Part shown: positions 34,778 through 44,602 of the stretch, one piece after another
Layout: each line of letters begins with the position of its first letter
How positions within the stretch are numbered: position 1 is the stretch's first letter
Source: Sphingomonas glaciei
GTDB taxonomy: Bacteria; Pseudomonadota; Alphaproteobacteria; Sphingomonadales; Sphingomonadaceae
DNA length: 64,000 nt
Reading direction: 5' to 3'
Assembly: GCF_023380025.1 (NCBI RefSeq)
Contig: NZ_CP097253.1
Span: forward strand, 2,816,163-2,880,162
Notes under the pieces: model-generated
Seen by the model: the letters and a program-made list of their open reading frames with translations, nothing else
Told to the model about the DNA's origin: nothing
The model's database searches: none
Made by a program: the position numbers and the translations under genes

Positions 34778-35243
34778 GCCGTGCCGCAAGCTGGCGCGTG
34801 GTGAGGGCGCCGCGCAGGCGCCAGCGCGGGGCGATCGCGGCCAGCGGCAGCAACATGAATTCGCGCTGTTCGAGCGACTGGTGGGGAATGGTCAGCCGCC
34901 GGTCTGACCAGCGTCCGCCATCCCAGGCGAGGATATCCAGGTCGAGCACCCGGCTGCCCCAGCGCTTGCCCCGCCGCCGCCCGAACGCGCGCTCGATCGC
35001 CTTCAGGGCAGCGAGCATCGCCGGCGGATCAAGCGGGCTTTCGGCGATCGCCACCGCATTGGCGAACTCGCGCCCCGCGCCGCCGCTCGCCGGATTGAGC
35101 AGGAGGGGCGAGGCATCGAACAGGGTGAAGGCGCGGTCGAGCTCGGCGATGGCGGCCTCCACCACATGCGCCGGACGCCCGAAGCGGCCGTGCGGGCGGT
35201 TGGACCCGATCGCAATCGCGTAGAGATGCACTGGCTGCTCCAT
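34752..35243 (-). CDS. folK: 2-amino-4-hydroxy-6-hydroxymethyldihydropteridine pyrophosphokinase
   Basis: Adds pyrophosphate to the pterin in folate synthesis. The 163-residue protein begins HLYAIAIGSNRPHGRFG; the HPPK signature appears as RRRGKRWGSRVLDLDILAWDGG (about 89-110), with DLDIL metal ligands, followed by IPHQSLEQREFMLLPL. ATG 35243 starts just before the first strand; a long upstream frame crosses the uracil-DNA glycosylase gene and was rejected. Its stop lies 15 nt before tRNA-Lys. Confidence 0.92.
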   Translation of the reverse strand: MEQPVHLYAIAIGSNRPHGRFGRPAHVVEAAIAELDRAFTLFDASPLLLNPASGGAGREFANAVAIAESPLDPPAMLAALKAIERAFGRRRGKRWGSRVLDLDILAWDGGRWSDRRLTIPHQSLEQREFMLLPLAAIAPRWRLRGALTTRQLAARLGKRRAKP

Positions 35244-35333
35244 GCCCGCCGTCCTGTGCGAAGTCGGCCCGCGCTGGCAAGCCCGCTCACCGCAGGGCTT
35301 CGACTTCCCCGGCGACGACGATATGAAGCGGCG

Positions 35334-36008
35334 ATGCTCGTTCCCGCGCCCACCCCCGTCCAGTCCCCCGTGCCCCAGACTGAGGCACCGCGCGATTGCC
35401 CGCTGTGCCCGCGCCTCGTCGCCCTGCGCGAGGAGTGCCGGGCCGAGCATCCCGGCTGGTGGAACGCCCCGGTCCCGGCATGGGGCGACCCTGCGGCGTG
35501 GCTGGCGGTGGTCGGCCTGGCGCCGGGTAAGCAAGGGGCCAACCGCACCGGCCGTCCGTTCACCGGCGATTTCGCCGGCGACCTCCTCTACGCCACCCTG
35601 CTCAAGTTCGGCCTCGCCACCGGCACCTACGGCGCCGACCCGTCCGACGACCTCCGGCTGAGCGGCGCGCTGATCCTCAATGCGGTCAAGTGCCTGCCCC
35701 CGCAGAACAAGCCCGAGCCGGCCGAGATCGCCACCTGCCGGCCCTATTTCGAAGCCGCGCTGGCCGGCCTGCCCCAGGTTCGCGTGCTGGTCGCGCTCGG
35801 CGCCATCGCCCATGCCGCCGCCGTCCGTGCGCTGGGGCTGCGGCCCTCGCAGGCCAGGTTCGGCCATGGCAGCGAAGTGGTGGCGCCCGACGGCCGGATC
35901 CTGCTCGGCACATATCATAGCAGCCGCTACAACCAGAACACCCGCCGCCTGACCCCACCGATGTTCGAAGCCGTCTTCGCCCGCGCGGCCGAGCTGCGCG
36001 ATGGTTGA
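35334..36008 (+). CDS. Uracil-DNA glycosylase, family 4/5 (UdgB-like)
   Basis: Removes uracil or related bases from DNA. The 224-residue protein has N-terminal cysteines CPLCPRLV and a third/fourth cysteine pair around NAVKCLPPQNKPEPAEIATC, ligands for a 4Fe-4S cluster. The active-site motif VVGLAPGKQGANRTGRPFTGD lacks the catalytic Asp of family 4 (GEAPG.EED) and so fits family 5 (GLAPG..GANRTGRPF). The second motif is GTYHSSRYNQNT. ATG 35334 follows a weak RBS. The C-terminal 8 nt overlap the GNAT gene. Confidence 0.88.
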   Translation: MLVPAPTPVQSPVPQTEAPRDCPLCPRLVALREECRAEHPGWWNAPVPAWGDPAAWLAVVGLAPGKQGANRTGRPFTGDFAGDLLYATLLKFGLATGTYGADPSDDLRLSGALILNAVKCLPPQNKPEPAEIATCRPYFEAALAGLPQVRVLVALGAIAHAAAVRALGLRPSQARFGHGSEVVAPDGRILLGTYHSSRYNQNTRRLTPPMFEAVFARAAELRDG

Positions 36009-36492
36009 GACGATCACCACCGAGCGGCTGGTCCTGCGCCGCGCACGGATCGAGGATGTCGGGCCGATGCACCGCATCATGCGCGATCCCAAAGCCATGC
36101 GTTACTGGTCCACCCTTCCGCACGAGAGCGTGAAGACCACCGCCGACTGGGTCCGCAGCATGCTCAGCCCGCCGCCGGACAACGACGATTTCATCGTCAC
36201 GCTGGACGGGGAATGCATCGGTAAGATGGGTGCCTGGCAGCTGCCCGACTTCGGCTACCTGCTCGATCCCGTGCAGTGGGGCCGGGGCTTTGCCAGCGAG
36301 GCGCTGGCCGCCTTCCTCGCCCATCGCCGCCGCGCCGGAAGCGCGTTCCTGACCGCCGACACCGATCCCCGCAATGCCGCCAGCATCCGCCTTCTGCAGC
36401 GGCACGGCTTTCACGAGACCGGCCGGGCCGAAAAGACCTGGCTGATCGGCGGCGAATGGTTCGACAGCATCTACTGGCGCAAGGACCTCTGA
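36001..36492 (+). CDS. GNAT-family N-acetyltransferase
   Basis: A 163-residue Acetyltransf_3-type protein (RimJ/RimL-like), acetylating an unknown amine or protein N-terminus. ITTERLVLRRARIEDV opens the fold. GYLLDPVQWGRGFASEALAAFL (about 84-105) is the CoA-binding loop region, and TDTDPRNAASIRLLQRHGFHETGR is the C-terminal signature. Overlaps the uracil-DNA glycosylase by 8 nt, indicating co-expression. Confidence 0.85.
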   Translation: MVETITTERLVLRRARIEDVGPMHRIMRDPKAMRYWSTLPHESVKTTADWVRSMLSPPPDNDDFIVTLDGECIGKMGAWQLPDFGYLLDPVQWGRGFASEALAAFLAHRRRAGSAFLTADTDPRNAASIRLLQRHGFHETGRAEKTWLIGGEWFDSIYWRKDL

Positions 36493-36564
36493 GCGTCCGC
36501 GTTCGTCTTCCGTCGGCGGGCATTTGCTCTATGAGGTCGGCAAGAAGTGGGGGAAGGATCTTCG

Positions 36565-37629
36565 ATGAAGGAACCGGGACCGGCCAAGGCTGGCGAGCGT
36601 AGCGCCTTTCACCTCTTCCTCGTCCTGATCACTCTGGCGCTGGGCTATGTCGCCTGGCCGTTCGCGTCGGCGCTGCTGTGGGCGGTGCTAGCGGCGATCA
36701 TGTTCCAGCCGCTCCACCAGTGGATGCTGGCGCGGATGAATGGCGGCAACAACCGCGCCGCCATCGCGACCCTGCTGGTCATCTTCGTGGCGGTGATCGT
36801 CCCGGCGATCGCGATCGGCGACGTGATCGTCGGCCAGGCGCTGCAGATCTACGAGGTGGTGAAAGCCGGGCAGTTCGATGCGGCGGGCTATTTCGAACAG
36901 ATCCAGGGCCGCCTGCCGACCCGCCTGCAACAGATCATCGAAGGCTCGGGCTATGGCGACTTCGCGGTCCTGCAGGAGCGGATCACCGCGGTCCTCCGTG
37001 ACAGCCTGACGGTGATCGCCAGCCGCGCGCTGCAGATCGGCGGCAATGCCTTCACCTCGCTGCTGGTGTTCGCGGTCGGCCTCTACGTCACCTACTTCCT
37101 GCTGCGCGACGGGACCCGCATCGGGGCGATGGTCAAGGAGACCCTGCCGCTCGACCGCCGCTCGGCCGATCATCTCGCCACCAGTTTCGTCGCCACCATC
37201 CGCGCCACGATAAAGGGTTCGGTGGTGGTCGGGCTGGTCCAGGGCTTGCTCGGGACGATCACCTTTTGGATCGTCGGCTTTCCCTCCGCGGTCCTGCTGG
37301 GGGTGCTGATGGCGATCGTCTCCCTGCTCCCGGCGATCGGCCCAGCGCTCGTGTGGGTGCCGATCGCCGGCTACCTCCTGCTGACCGGTGCGGTGTGGCA
37401 GGGGATCGTGGTCATCGTCTCGGGCGCGCTGATCATCGGCATGGCCGACAATCTCCTGCGGCCGCTGCTGGTCGGCCGCGACACCGGCATCCCCGACTGG
37501 CTGGTGCTGGTGACGACACTCGGCGGGATCGCCGCCTTCGGGCTTAGCGGGGTCGTGGTGGGCCCGGTCGTCGGCGGCCTGTTCCTCGCCGGCTGGTCGA
37601 TCTACCGCGAGGAAGAGCGCTTCCTCTGA
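36565..37629 (+). CDS. AI-2E/PerM-family transporter
   Basis: A 354-residue inner-membrane protein of the AI-2E (PerM/YdiK) family, whose members export diverse small molecules or ions. About eight membrane segments: two near 18-50, one near 60-85, one near 165-185, then four at 215-345, with a cytoplasmic/periplasmic helical domain between. VGFPSAVLLGVLMAIVSLLPAIGPALVWVP and GMADNLLRPLLVGRDTGIPDWLVLVTTLGGIAAFG are the conserved core. ATG 36565 with AAGGA upstream was preferred over GTG 36547. Confidence 0.88.
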   Translation: MKEPGPAKAGERSAFHLFLVLITLALGYVAWPFASALLWAVLAAIMFQPLHQWMLARMNGGNNRAAIATLLVIFVAVIVPAIAIGDVIVGQALQIYEVVKAGQFDAAGYFEQIQGRLPTRLQQIIEGSGYGDFAVLQERITAVLRDSLTVIASRALQIGGNAFTSLLVFAVGLYVTYFLLRDGTRIGAMVKETLPLDRRSADHLATSFVATIRATIKGSVVVGLVQGLLGTITFWIVGFPSAVLLGVLMAIVSLLPAIGPALVWVPIAGYLLLTGAVWQGIVVIVSGALIIGMADNLLRPLLVGRDTGIPDWLVLVTTLGGIAAFGLSGVVVGPVVGGLFLAGWSIYREEERFL

Positions 37630-37649
37630 CGAGGTCCGCGTTCACCCCC

Positions 37650-37973
37650 TCACCGACCTTCCTCCGCGACTGAGGACAAGCGCCTGCGCCTGCTGGCCAC
37701 AAAGGCGATGGTGCCCGCCAGCAAGGTCGGCAACAGCCAGTCGAGCCACGGGTCGGGCGTCTGCCAGACGCGAATATCGACGCCGCCCCACCAGGGCATG
37801 TTGGCCCTCAGGCCGTCCCCGAAGCGCTCGATCCACCGATATTCGGCCTGCGTGATCTCACGCGAGAGGGCCCAGGCCGTCGCCACTGCGGCTCCCGCGA
37901 CCCAGTTCCTGCAAAGCCGGACAACGAGCACTTGCATCAGCACCGCAAGAAGGAGGTGGCCGAAAAGATCCAT
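37650..37973 (-). CDS. Small membrane protein, unknown
   Basis: Not recognised. It has 107 residues with two hydrophobic segments (LFGHLLLAVLMQVLVVRL near residues 3-20 and WLLPTLLAGTIAFVA near 79-94). A Trp-rich middle (REITQAEYRWIERFGDGLRANMPWWGGVDIRVWQTPDPWLDW) separates them. The layout recalls small phage or spanin-like proteins, but this is only an impression. The start is ATG 37973; a TTG at 37991 is the alternative. Lies in a patch of three unrecognised genes. Confidence 0.55.
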   Translation of the reverse strand: MDLFGHLLLAVLMQVLVVRLCRNWVAGAAVATAWALSREITQAEYRWIERFGDGLRANMPWWGGVDIRVWQTPDPWLDWLLPTLLAGTIAFVASRRRRLSSVAEEGR

Positions 37974-38083
37974 GCCGATGCTTGACCACAATCAACGGCA
38001 ACGTTCCACCCGGTGGGGGAAGACGCGGCCAACCCTCCCTGGGACCCATTGCGGCCATTGGCGGAGGGGGCATACTGCCCTTG

Positions 38084-38608
38084 ATGGAGGTCCGGGAATC
38101 GAGAGCAAAGCGCAGGGCTGGCGTGTTGTCGACGGGTCTCGCCCTTCTGCTCACAGGTTGCTCCTCACCGCCGACTGATGAAGAGGTGAGCCGCAATTTC
38201 AGGTCAAATCGTGCAAAGTACGAGAATGTCGTTCGAGCAGTCAGGGCCTGCAATCCGGACTTCGTTATCGTAGACATGGAGTTGCGGGCCGGTGAATCCT
38301 GCAAGAATGGATCGAACGAGGATCTGCTCAGGCTCGAAGGTCAGTTGAAGAGCCTGGGCGTCGTCCAGCTTCGAGTTGATGCCCGATCGCATAAGCCTGC
38401 CAACACGCCTTTTACAGATGATGACGCCTTGCCCAACGGCAAGAAGCCAAGTGCCATTCAGATGCTCCTGTATTGGCCAATCTTCAGCAGCAGGGCCAAA
38501 GGCATTTACTACTTCGACCGGGATCAGGCTATCGATCGACGCCGATTGTCCGACCAGGGGTTCACTCCCCTAGCTCTTCCGAATTGGTACATCCGAGAAC
38601 ATCGGTAG
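38084..38608 (+). CDS. Putative lipoprotein, atypical codon use
   Basis: Not recognised. It has 174 residues. AKRRAGVLSTGLALLLTGCSS has a lipobox (LTGC). The rest is a mixed alpha/beta domain with YENVVRAVRACNPDFVIVDMEL, DARSHKPANTPFTDDDALPNG, and IYYFDRDQAIDRRRL. Third codon positions are visibly less G/C-rich than in the neighbours (many GAT, CAA, TCA, GTT). This suggests recent acquisition. The exact start (ATG 38084 or a slightly longer frame) is uncertain because the RBS is distant. Confidence 0.62.
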   Translation: MEVRESRAKRRAGVLSTGLALLLTGCSSPPTDEEVSRNFRSNRAKYENVVRAVRACNPDFVIVDMELRAGESCKNGSNEDLLRLEGQLKSLGVVQLRVDARSHKPANTPFTDDDALPNGKKPSAIQMLLYWPIFSSRAKGIYYFDRDQAIDRRRLSDQGFTPLALPNWYIREHR

Positions 38609-38717
38609 GGCGAGTTGCAGACCGCGGTCGCCGGTGTGGAGGTCTACCCATTGCGAACTGCGAAAACTCCGGCCTACACTTGGCTGCCGCTCGCTCCAGA
38701 TCAGCAGAGGAGATGTC

Positions 38718-39245
38718 GTGCTTCTCGCCTTTGCATTTCTGCTAGCCGCCGCGGGCGCTCCGACACAGGTCGATGCCGCCGGTCAGTCCCGGCTTGGCAA
38801 GCGTCTTTGCGTGAACCCGGACCTCCAGGCGAAGACGTGCTCGTCCCTGCTGTCCTACGCGCCCCGGGCCGATGGATCGCTGGTGGAGACGGGAGAAGTC
38901 CTCGTCGCCCCAGCGCAGGGTATCACGCTCGAGATGACCTCGGTGGTCAGGAACGAGGGCGGCGCCTTGTGTGGGGTCGTGCAACTGGCCGACCTGCGGA
39001 GGGGAATCGTCCGGGTCAACGGGGCGCGGCTGCCGCCTGAGCGGAATGCCTCCGCGCTCGCTTCGCTCGTCCAGCGCCTCGCGCCGATGGCGGGAAGAAA
39101 GGCCTGCGAAACCCTTCGCTTCCAGAATGGTCAGCTGATGAAGTTCGGCCGGGTCGACCAGGTCAACATGACCCTACCCGGCAAGCCGGTGCGGTGGGTC
39201 GATGCCGCTGCAGGCTTCAGGGTCGCGGCGTCCGCCCGGAGGTAG
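38718..39245 (+). CDS. Secreted protein, unknown
   Basis: Not recognised. It has 175 residues. The GTG start has GAGGAG 5 nt upstream and begins a signal peptide (LLAFAFLLAAAGAPTQVDAAG). The mature part has two Cys early (LCVNPDL..TCSSLLSY) that may form a disulfide, then a beta-rich body. Upstream in-frame starts lie in the previous gap and lack an RBS. It may be co-transcribed with the preceding lipoprotein gene (109 nt away). Confidence 0.65.
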   Translation: MLLAFAFLLAAAGAPTQVDAAGQSRLGKRLCVNPDLQAKTCSSLLSYAPRADGSLVETGEVLVAPAQGITLEMTSVVRNEGGALCGVVQLADLRRGIVRVNGARLPPERNASALASLVQRLAPMAGRKACETLRFQNGQLMKFGRVDQVNMTLPGKPVRWVDAAAGFRVAASARR

Positions 39246-39337
39246 GGGCAATCCTCCCTCCGAAGGAAACATGAAGGGGCCCGCGTGGTTCTAGCACCAT
39301 CTCCCACTCCGGCGCCGGCCGACAAGGACTGACCCCA

Positions 39338-40324
<987 letters not shown>

Positions 40325-40334
40325 GGCGACGGGC

Positions 40335-41186
40335 TCAGATGTCCTGAACCAGCCGCCCGTACAGCTCGGGTCGGCGGTCGCGGAAGAAGCCGAAGGCGGC
40401 GCGGTGGCGGCGGGCCTGGGCGAGGTCCAGCTCGGCGACCAGCACCCCGGTCTCGTCCGCTCCGAATTCAGCCAGCAGGTCGCCGCGCTCGTCGCAGATG
40501 AAGCTGTGGCCGTAGAAGCGCTGCCCGCCCTCGGTCCCGATGCGGTTGGCCGCGACGACCGGCACCACGTTGGAGACCGCATGCCCGATCATCGCACGCC
40601 GCCACAGGCGTGAGGTGTCGAGGTCGGGGTCATGCGGCTCGGTCCCGATCGCGGTCGGGTAGAACAGGATTTCGGCGCCCATCAGCATCATCGCCCGGGC
40701 GGTCTCTGGATACCATTGATCCCAGCAGATCCCGACGCCGAGCTTCTCCGCGTCAGGACCGTCCCACACCTTGAACCCGGTGTTGCCGGGACGGAAATAG
40801 AACTTCTCCTCGTAGCCGGGGCCGTCGGGGATATGGCTCTTGCGATAAAGGCCAGCGACCGCGCCGTCGGGGTTCACCATCGCCAGGCTATTGTAATGGT
40901 GCTGCCCGTCGCGCTCGAAGAAGCTGGTCGGGATCCAGATGCCGAGCTCGCTCGCGAGCTTCTGCATTGCCAACACGCTCGGATGCTTTGCCGTCGGCAT
41001 GGCGGTGACGAACAGCCCCTCGTCCTCGGTCCGGCAGAAGTAGGGACCCTCGAACAACTCGGGCGGCAGGACGACCTGGGCGCCCTTGCCGGCCGCCTCG
41101 CGGACAAGGTCGGTCACCGCGGCGATGTTGGTCTGGGTGTCTCCCCCGAGCTCGAGCTGGAGGGCGGCGACTTTGATGGTGGACAT
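40335..41186 (-). CDS. aguB: N-carbamoylputrescine amidase
   Basis: Hydrolyses N-carbamoylputrescine to putrescine, CO2 and ammonia; the final step of the agmatine deiminase route. The 283-residue nitrilase-fold protein carries the catalytic triad: Glu in LPPELFEGPYF (residue 43), Lys in GLYRKSHIPDGPG (residue 116), and Cys154 in GVGICWDQWYPE. It sits 11 nt after aguA and so forms a two-gene operon. Confidence 0.93.
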   Translation of the reverse strand: MSTIKVAALQLELGGDTQTNIAAVTDLVREAAGKGAQVVLPPELFEGPYFCRTEDEGLFVTAMPTAKHPSVLAMQKLASELGIWIPTSFFERDGQHHYNSLAMVNPDGAVAGLYRKSHIPDGPGYEEKFYFRPGNTGFKVWDGPDAEKLGVGICWDQWYPETARAMMLMGAEILFYPTAIGTEPHDPDLDTSRLWRRAMIGHAVSNVVPVVAANRIGTEGGQRFYGHSFICDERGDLLAEFGADETGVLVAELDLAQARRHRAAFGFFRDRRPELYGRLVQDI

Positions 41187-41197
41187 GGGGGCTCGCC

Positions 41198-42178
41198 TCA
41201 GGCCGGGATCTGTTGGGAAATGCAGTGGAAGCTTCCACCGCCAGTCAGGATGTGGTCGGCTCGCAGGCCCACCGCAAGGCGGCCGGGGAACAGCGCCTGC
41301 ACCGCGGCGACTGCGGCTTCATCGTTGGCGCTGCCGTAGAGCGGCACGACCACGGCGGCATTGCCGATCAGGAAGTTCATGTACGAGGCCGGGATGATGT
41401 CGCCGTCGGCCTCGATCCGCCCGGGGGAGGGAAGGCGCACGAGTTCAAGACCGCCTGCCTCGATCCGCGCCGCAGCGTCGGCATAGACCGCGGCATTGGG
41501 GTCATCCTCTGCGGGCTCCGGCAAGGCGACGCGGTGCGCCCCGACGAAGCGGGCCAGGTTGTCGACATGGCCGTCGGTGTGGTCATTGGCGAGGCCTTCG
41601 CCGAGCCAGACGACGCGGGTCGCGCCGAGGTCACGGGCGAGGTTCTGCTCGACGTCGTCGCGAGTCAGGCTGCGGTTGCGGTTGGGATTGAGCAGGCATT
41701 GCTCGGTGGTAACGAACAGCCCCGAGCCATCGCCATCGACTGCGCCGCCTTCGAGGATCCAGTCGGCCTTGGCGTAGGGCAGGCGGGCCGAAGCGGCGAG
41801 GCGCTCGCCGATGCTGTCGTCGCCCTCAAGGTCGTATTTGCCGCCCCAGCCATTGAAACCGAAGCCTTGCGCCCGGCGATGCTCACCCGAGCCCAGCACG
41901 ATCGGCCCCGTATCGCGCAGCCAGATGTCGCCGAATGCTTGCTCGATCACGGTGGCGAAGGGCGCGAGGCGACGCGCCTCGGCGGCGGCTTCGGGGTCGG
42001 CGGCGACGAGGATGATCTCCTCGCCCTTGCCGTCGGCGTGGAGGGCGCGGGCGAGGGCGGCGACCTCTTCCTGGGCCGGCGCCAGATCCTCGACCCACAA
42101 GTCGGGATCGCTCGGGAAGCCGATCCACATGGCGGCGTGCGGCGCCCATTCGGGCGGCGGGAGGAGGGGGTAGGACAT
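41198..42178 (-). CDS. aguA: Agmatine deiminase
   Basis: Converts agmatine to N-carbamoylputrescine. The 326-residue pentein-fold protein has the family residues WPHAAMWIGFPS-like segment (APHAAMWIGFP), DIWLRDTGPIV, GFNGWGGKY, ILEGGAVDGDG, HTDGHVDNLARFV and the catalytic Cys319 in ILTGGGSFHCISQQ near the C-terminus. ATG 42178 was chosen at the family N-terminus (SYPLLPPPEW). It lies downstream of the rpsD terminator and has its own promoter region of only about 35 nt. Confidence 0.93.
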   Translation of the reverse strand: MSYPLLPPPEWAPHAAMWIGFPSDPDLWVEDLAPAQEEVAALARALHADGKGEEIILVAADPEAAAEARRLAPFATVIEQAFGDIWLRDTGPIVLGSGEHRRAQGFGFNGWGGKYDLEGDDSIGERLAASARLPYAKADWILEGGAVDGDGSGLFVTTEQCLLNPNRNRSLTRDDVEQNLARDLGATRVVWLGEGLANDHTDGHVDNLARFVGAHRVALPEPAEDDPNAAVYADAAARIEAGGLELVRLPSPGRIEADGDIIPASYMNFLIGNAAVVVPLYGSANDEAAVAAVQALFPGRLAVGLRADHILTGGGSFHCISQQIPA

Positions 42179-42210
42179 GGGGCTCGCGCCTAGCAAAGTG
42201 GAGGGAGAAC

Positions 42211-42241
42211 GCAAAAGGGCGGCCCCGCAGGACCGCCCTTT
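42211..42241 (-). terminator. Terminator of rpsD
   Basis: On the minus strand AAAGGGCGG (42241-42233) and CCGCCCTTT (42222-42214) form a 9-bp stem with a 10-nt loop, ending in a TTTT run. It lies 25 nt after the rpsD stop. Confidence 0.75.
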
Positions 42242-42265
42242 CGTGTCGCGAAAGCTGGTTGAAGC

Positions 42266-42880
42266 TTAGCGCGAGTAGAATTCGATCACGAGGTTCGGCT
42301 CCATGCGGACCGGGTAAGGCACCTCGTCGAGGGTCGGCACGCGGGTGTAGGTCACCTTGCTGGTGCCGTCCGGCGTGACATATTCGGGGATGTCGCGCTC
42401 GGCCAGGCTCTGCGCTTCCATGACCAGCGCCATTTCCTGCGCCTTGGAGCCGAGCTCGATCACGTCGCCGACGTTCACGCGGCGGCTGGCGATGTTGCAC
42501 TTCACGCCGTTGACGCGGATGTGGCCGTGGCTGACGAGCTGGCGGGCAGCCCAGATCGTCGGCGCGAACTTGGCGCGGTAGACGATCATGTCGAGGCGGC
42601 GCTCGAGCAGGCCGATGAGGTTCTGCGACGCGTCGCCCTTCATCTTGCTGGCTTCAAAGAAGGTCCGCTTGAACTGCTTCTCGGTGACGTCGCCGTAATA
42701 GCCCTTCAGCTTCTGCTTGGCGCGCAGCTGGATGCCGAAGTCCGACATCTTGCCCTTGCGGCGCTGGCCGTGCTGGCCAGGACCATATTCGCGCTTGTTG
42801 ACCGGGCTCTTCGGACGACCGAAGACGTTCTCGCCCATGCGGCGGTCGAGCTTGTACTTGGCGCTGGAGCGCTTCGACAT
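42266..42880 (-). CDS. rpsD: 30S ribosomal protein S4
   Basis: Assembly-initiating small-subunit protein that binds 16S rRNA 5' domain. It has 204 residues. It begins [25 protein letters not shown], has [13 protein letters not shown], and the S4 RNA-binding domain [32 protein letters not shown] (about 93-125). ATG 42880 matches the family; a longer frame was rejected. Monocistronic with its own promoter and terminator. Confidence 0.97.
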   Translation of the reverse strand: MSKRSSAKYKLDRRMGENVFGRPKSPVNKREYGPGQHGQRRKGKMSDFGIQLRAKQKLKGYYGDVTEKQFKRTFFEASKMKGDASQNLIGLLERRLDMIVYRAKFAPTIWAARQLVSHGHIRVNGVKCNIASRRVNVGDVIELGSKAQEMALVMEAQSLAERDIPEYVTPDGTSKVTYTRVPTLDEVPYPVRMEPNLVIEFYSR

Positions 42881-42990
42881 CGTAGTTCCTTCAATTGCGT
42901 TTCTGTCGTGCCCGGAACCGCGCTGCTGACCACCGGAGTGGGGCAGGGCCACCGCTTCACCGAGCGTGCGGAGCCAATTGCGAAGGCGCG

Positions 42991-43019
42991 CCCCTAGCGG
43001 GAGGGGGTGCGAAGGTCAA
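42991..43019 (-). promoter_or_regulatory. Candidate promoter of rpsD
   Basis: On the minus strand TTGACC (43019-43014), a 17-nt spacer and TAGGGG (42996-42991). The same hexamers and spacing occur before rpsT (63357-63385). The leader to the ATG would be about 105 nt. Confidence 0.65.
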
Positions 43020-43109
43020 GGCCGACGGTCAGGACCGTGCATGGTCCGGACCCCACCAGCACCCGATGGACGGCATCCTAGCATGGGCGGAAAAGGCGGC
43101 TTTCCGGAC

Positions 43110-43346
43110 CTAGTCCTGCGGCCGCAGGCTGCTGCCGGCCCGGCTGCCTTCCTGATGATCGAGTTTGCCGTTCGACCACTCGCTCTCCTTCTTGCAGACC
43201 CGCCGACCGAGGCGCGAGGCGCTGTCTTCGGAGCTCTTGCAGATGGTCTTCTCCTTGGCCGGCTTGGCCGGCGGAGTGACGACCGGCGCGGTTGGAGCGG
43301 GCTGAGCGGCGAGCAGGGCGGCAAGCAACAGGGTCATGAGAATCAT
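43110..43346 (-). CDS. Small secreted protein with two Cys
   Basis: Not recognised. It has 78 residues. A signal peptide (ILMTLLLAALLAAQPAPTA) precedes a Pro/Lys linker (PAKPAKEKTI), then a short domain with two Cys (ICKSSEDSASRLGRRVCKKESEW) that could form one disulfide, and a basic tail. This pattern is common in sphingomonads (short CKSSxxxGSRLGxRRVCK proteins). Lone gene. Confidence 0.65.
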   Translation of the reverse strand: MILMTLLLAALLAAQPAPTAPVVTPPAKPAKEKTICKSSEDSASRLGRRVCKKESEWSNGKLDHQEGSRAGSSLRPQD

Positions 43347-43401
43347 CCCTAAAATCGATACAGAGAGACGGCCGTCGTGATGCGGGCAGTTGCGTTTGGC
43401 G

Positions 43402-44133
43402 TCAACTTGACCGCAGCCGGGGCTGGGCGATCGCCCGGATCATTCCTCGAACGGCCTTGACCTCGCGGCTCGACCAGCCGGGCTTGGTCAAGATGGTGCG
43501 GATGGTGTTGCGGGTGGCGTGAATGCGCTCGGGCGGATTGAAGTAGTTTACCTGCGACAGATAGCCGTCGAGATGCTCGATCAGCCCGTCAAGCTCGGCC
43601 TGCGGGGCGCGGGGTTCCACCTCGAAGGCGGTTGGCTGGACCAGCGGCGCGCTGCGCGACCATTCGTAGGCGAGCAGGATCACCGCCTGGGCCAGGTTGA
43701 GGCTGCCAAATTCGGGATTGATCGGCACGGTGACGATGTGGCTGGCGAGCACCGCATCCTCGGTCGCGAGGCCCGAGCGCTCGGGGCCGAACAGGATCGC
43801 GGAGCGGCCCTCGGTCGAGTGGATGGCGGCCGCCATCTGCTCGGGCCCAACCACCGGGGTTACGATGTCGCGCTTGCGCACGGTGGAGGCGAACACGAGG
43901 CTGCAGTCGGCGATGGCGTCGGCGACGGTGTCAAACACCTGCGCCCGTTCGAGTACGAGGGCGGCACCGCTGGCGGCGGGGCCGGCGTCCGGATTGGGCC
44001 AGCCGTCGCGCGGCGCGACGAGGCGCATTTCGGTGAGGCCAAAGTTCAGCATGGCCCGCGCAGCCCTGCCGATGTTCTGGCCTAGCTGGGGGCGGACAAG
44101 GATGATGACCGGGGGCGGGGCGGCGGTGCTCAC
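43402..44133 (-). CDS. trmJ: tRNA (cytidine/uridine-2'-O)-methyltransferase TrmJ-like
   Basis: A SPOUT-family RNA 2'-O-methyltransferase of the TrmJ/LasT type, probably acting on position 32 of tRNA. It has 243 residues. Motif 1 is [23 protein letters not shown] (about 11-33), motif 2 is [10 protein letters not shown] (about 113-122), and motif 3 [22 protein letters not shown] (about 135-156). The C-terminal helices follow. The ATG overlaps the nrdR stop (ATGA); last gene of the rpiB-glyA-nrdR-trmJ group. Confidence 0.88.
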   Translation of the reverse strand: MSTAAPPPVIILVRPQLGQNIGRAARAMLNFGLTEMRLVAPRDGWPNPDAGPAASGAALVLERAQVFDTVADAIADCSLVFASTVRKRDIVTPVVGPEQMAAAIHSTEGRSAILFGPERSGLATEDAVLASHIVTVPINPEFGSLNLAQAVILLAYEWSRSAPLVQPTAFEVEPRAPQAELDGLIEHLDGYLSQVNYFNPPERIHATRNTIRTILTKPGWSSREVKAVRGMIRAIAQPRLRSS

Positions 44134-44600
44134 AGCAGTTTGCCAGGTTCGGGCGGCTCGCCCACTTCCTCCGCGATTTCGGCGAAGTCGCTGGCTTCGG
44201 AGAAGTCGCGGTAGATGGAGGCGAAGCGGATGTAGGCGACGTGGTCGAGGGTCTTGAGGCCCGCCATCACCTTTTCGCCAATTTCCTCGGCGCGGACTTC
44301 GTCGCCGCGAGTTTCGAGCTGGCGCTGGACCGAGGAGACCAGCCGCTCGATCTTCTCGGGGCTAATGTCGCGCTTGGCGCTGGCGTGGCCGATGGCGCGG
44401 GCGAGCTTGGCCCGCTCGAACGCTTCGCGGCTGCCGTCCTTCTTGATCACGACGAGGTCGCGCAGCTGGATGCGTTCAAAGGTGGTGAAGCGGGCGCCGC
44501 AGCCTTCGCACTGGCGGCGGCGGCGGATCGCCGCGCCGTCTTCCGACGAGCGGCTGTCCTTCACCTGGCTGTCGAGGTCACCGCAAAAGGGGCAGCGCAT
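44130..44600 (-). CDS. nrdR: Transcriptional regulator NrdR
   Basis: Represses ribonucleotide reductase genes in response to dATP/ATP. The 156-residue protein begins [21 protein letters not shown]; four zinc Cys are CPFC and CEGC. The ATP-cone is [20 protein letters not shown] (about 50-70) through [15 protein letters not shown] 44600 starts at the zinc ribbon; a longer frame was rejected. It lies 2 nt after glyA. Confidence 0.96.
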   Translation of the reverse strand: MRCPFCGDLDSQVKDSRSSEDGAAIRRRRQCEGCGARFTTFERIQLRDLVVIKKDGSREAFERAKLARAIGHASAKRDISPEKIERLVSSVQRQLETRGDEVRAEEIGEKVMAGLKTLDHVAYIRFASIYRDFSEASDFAEIAEEVGEPPEPGKLL

Positions 44601-44602
44601 CC

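Noticed and set aside
38584..38611. TTGGTA-N16-TAGGGC overlapping a stop codon, as promoter of the 38718 gene
   Set aside because: The -35 is weak, and TAG in a stop codon followed by G is expected by chance in GC-rich DNA.
42187..42206. TAGGCG 9 nt before the aguA ATG as a leaderless promoter
   Set aside because: The -35 (TTGCGT) is poor and the position would give an almost leaderless transcript; not convincing without mapping.
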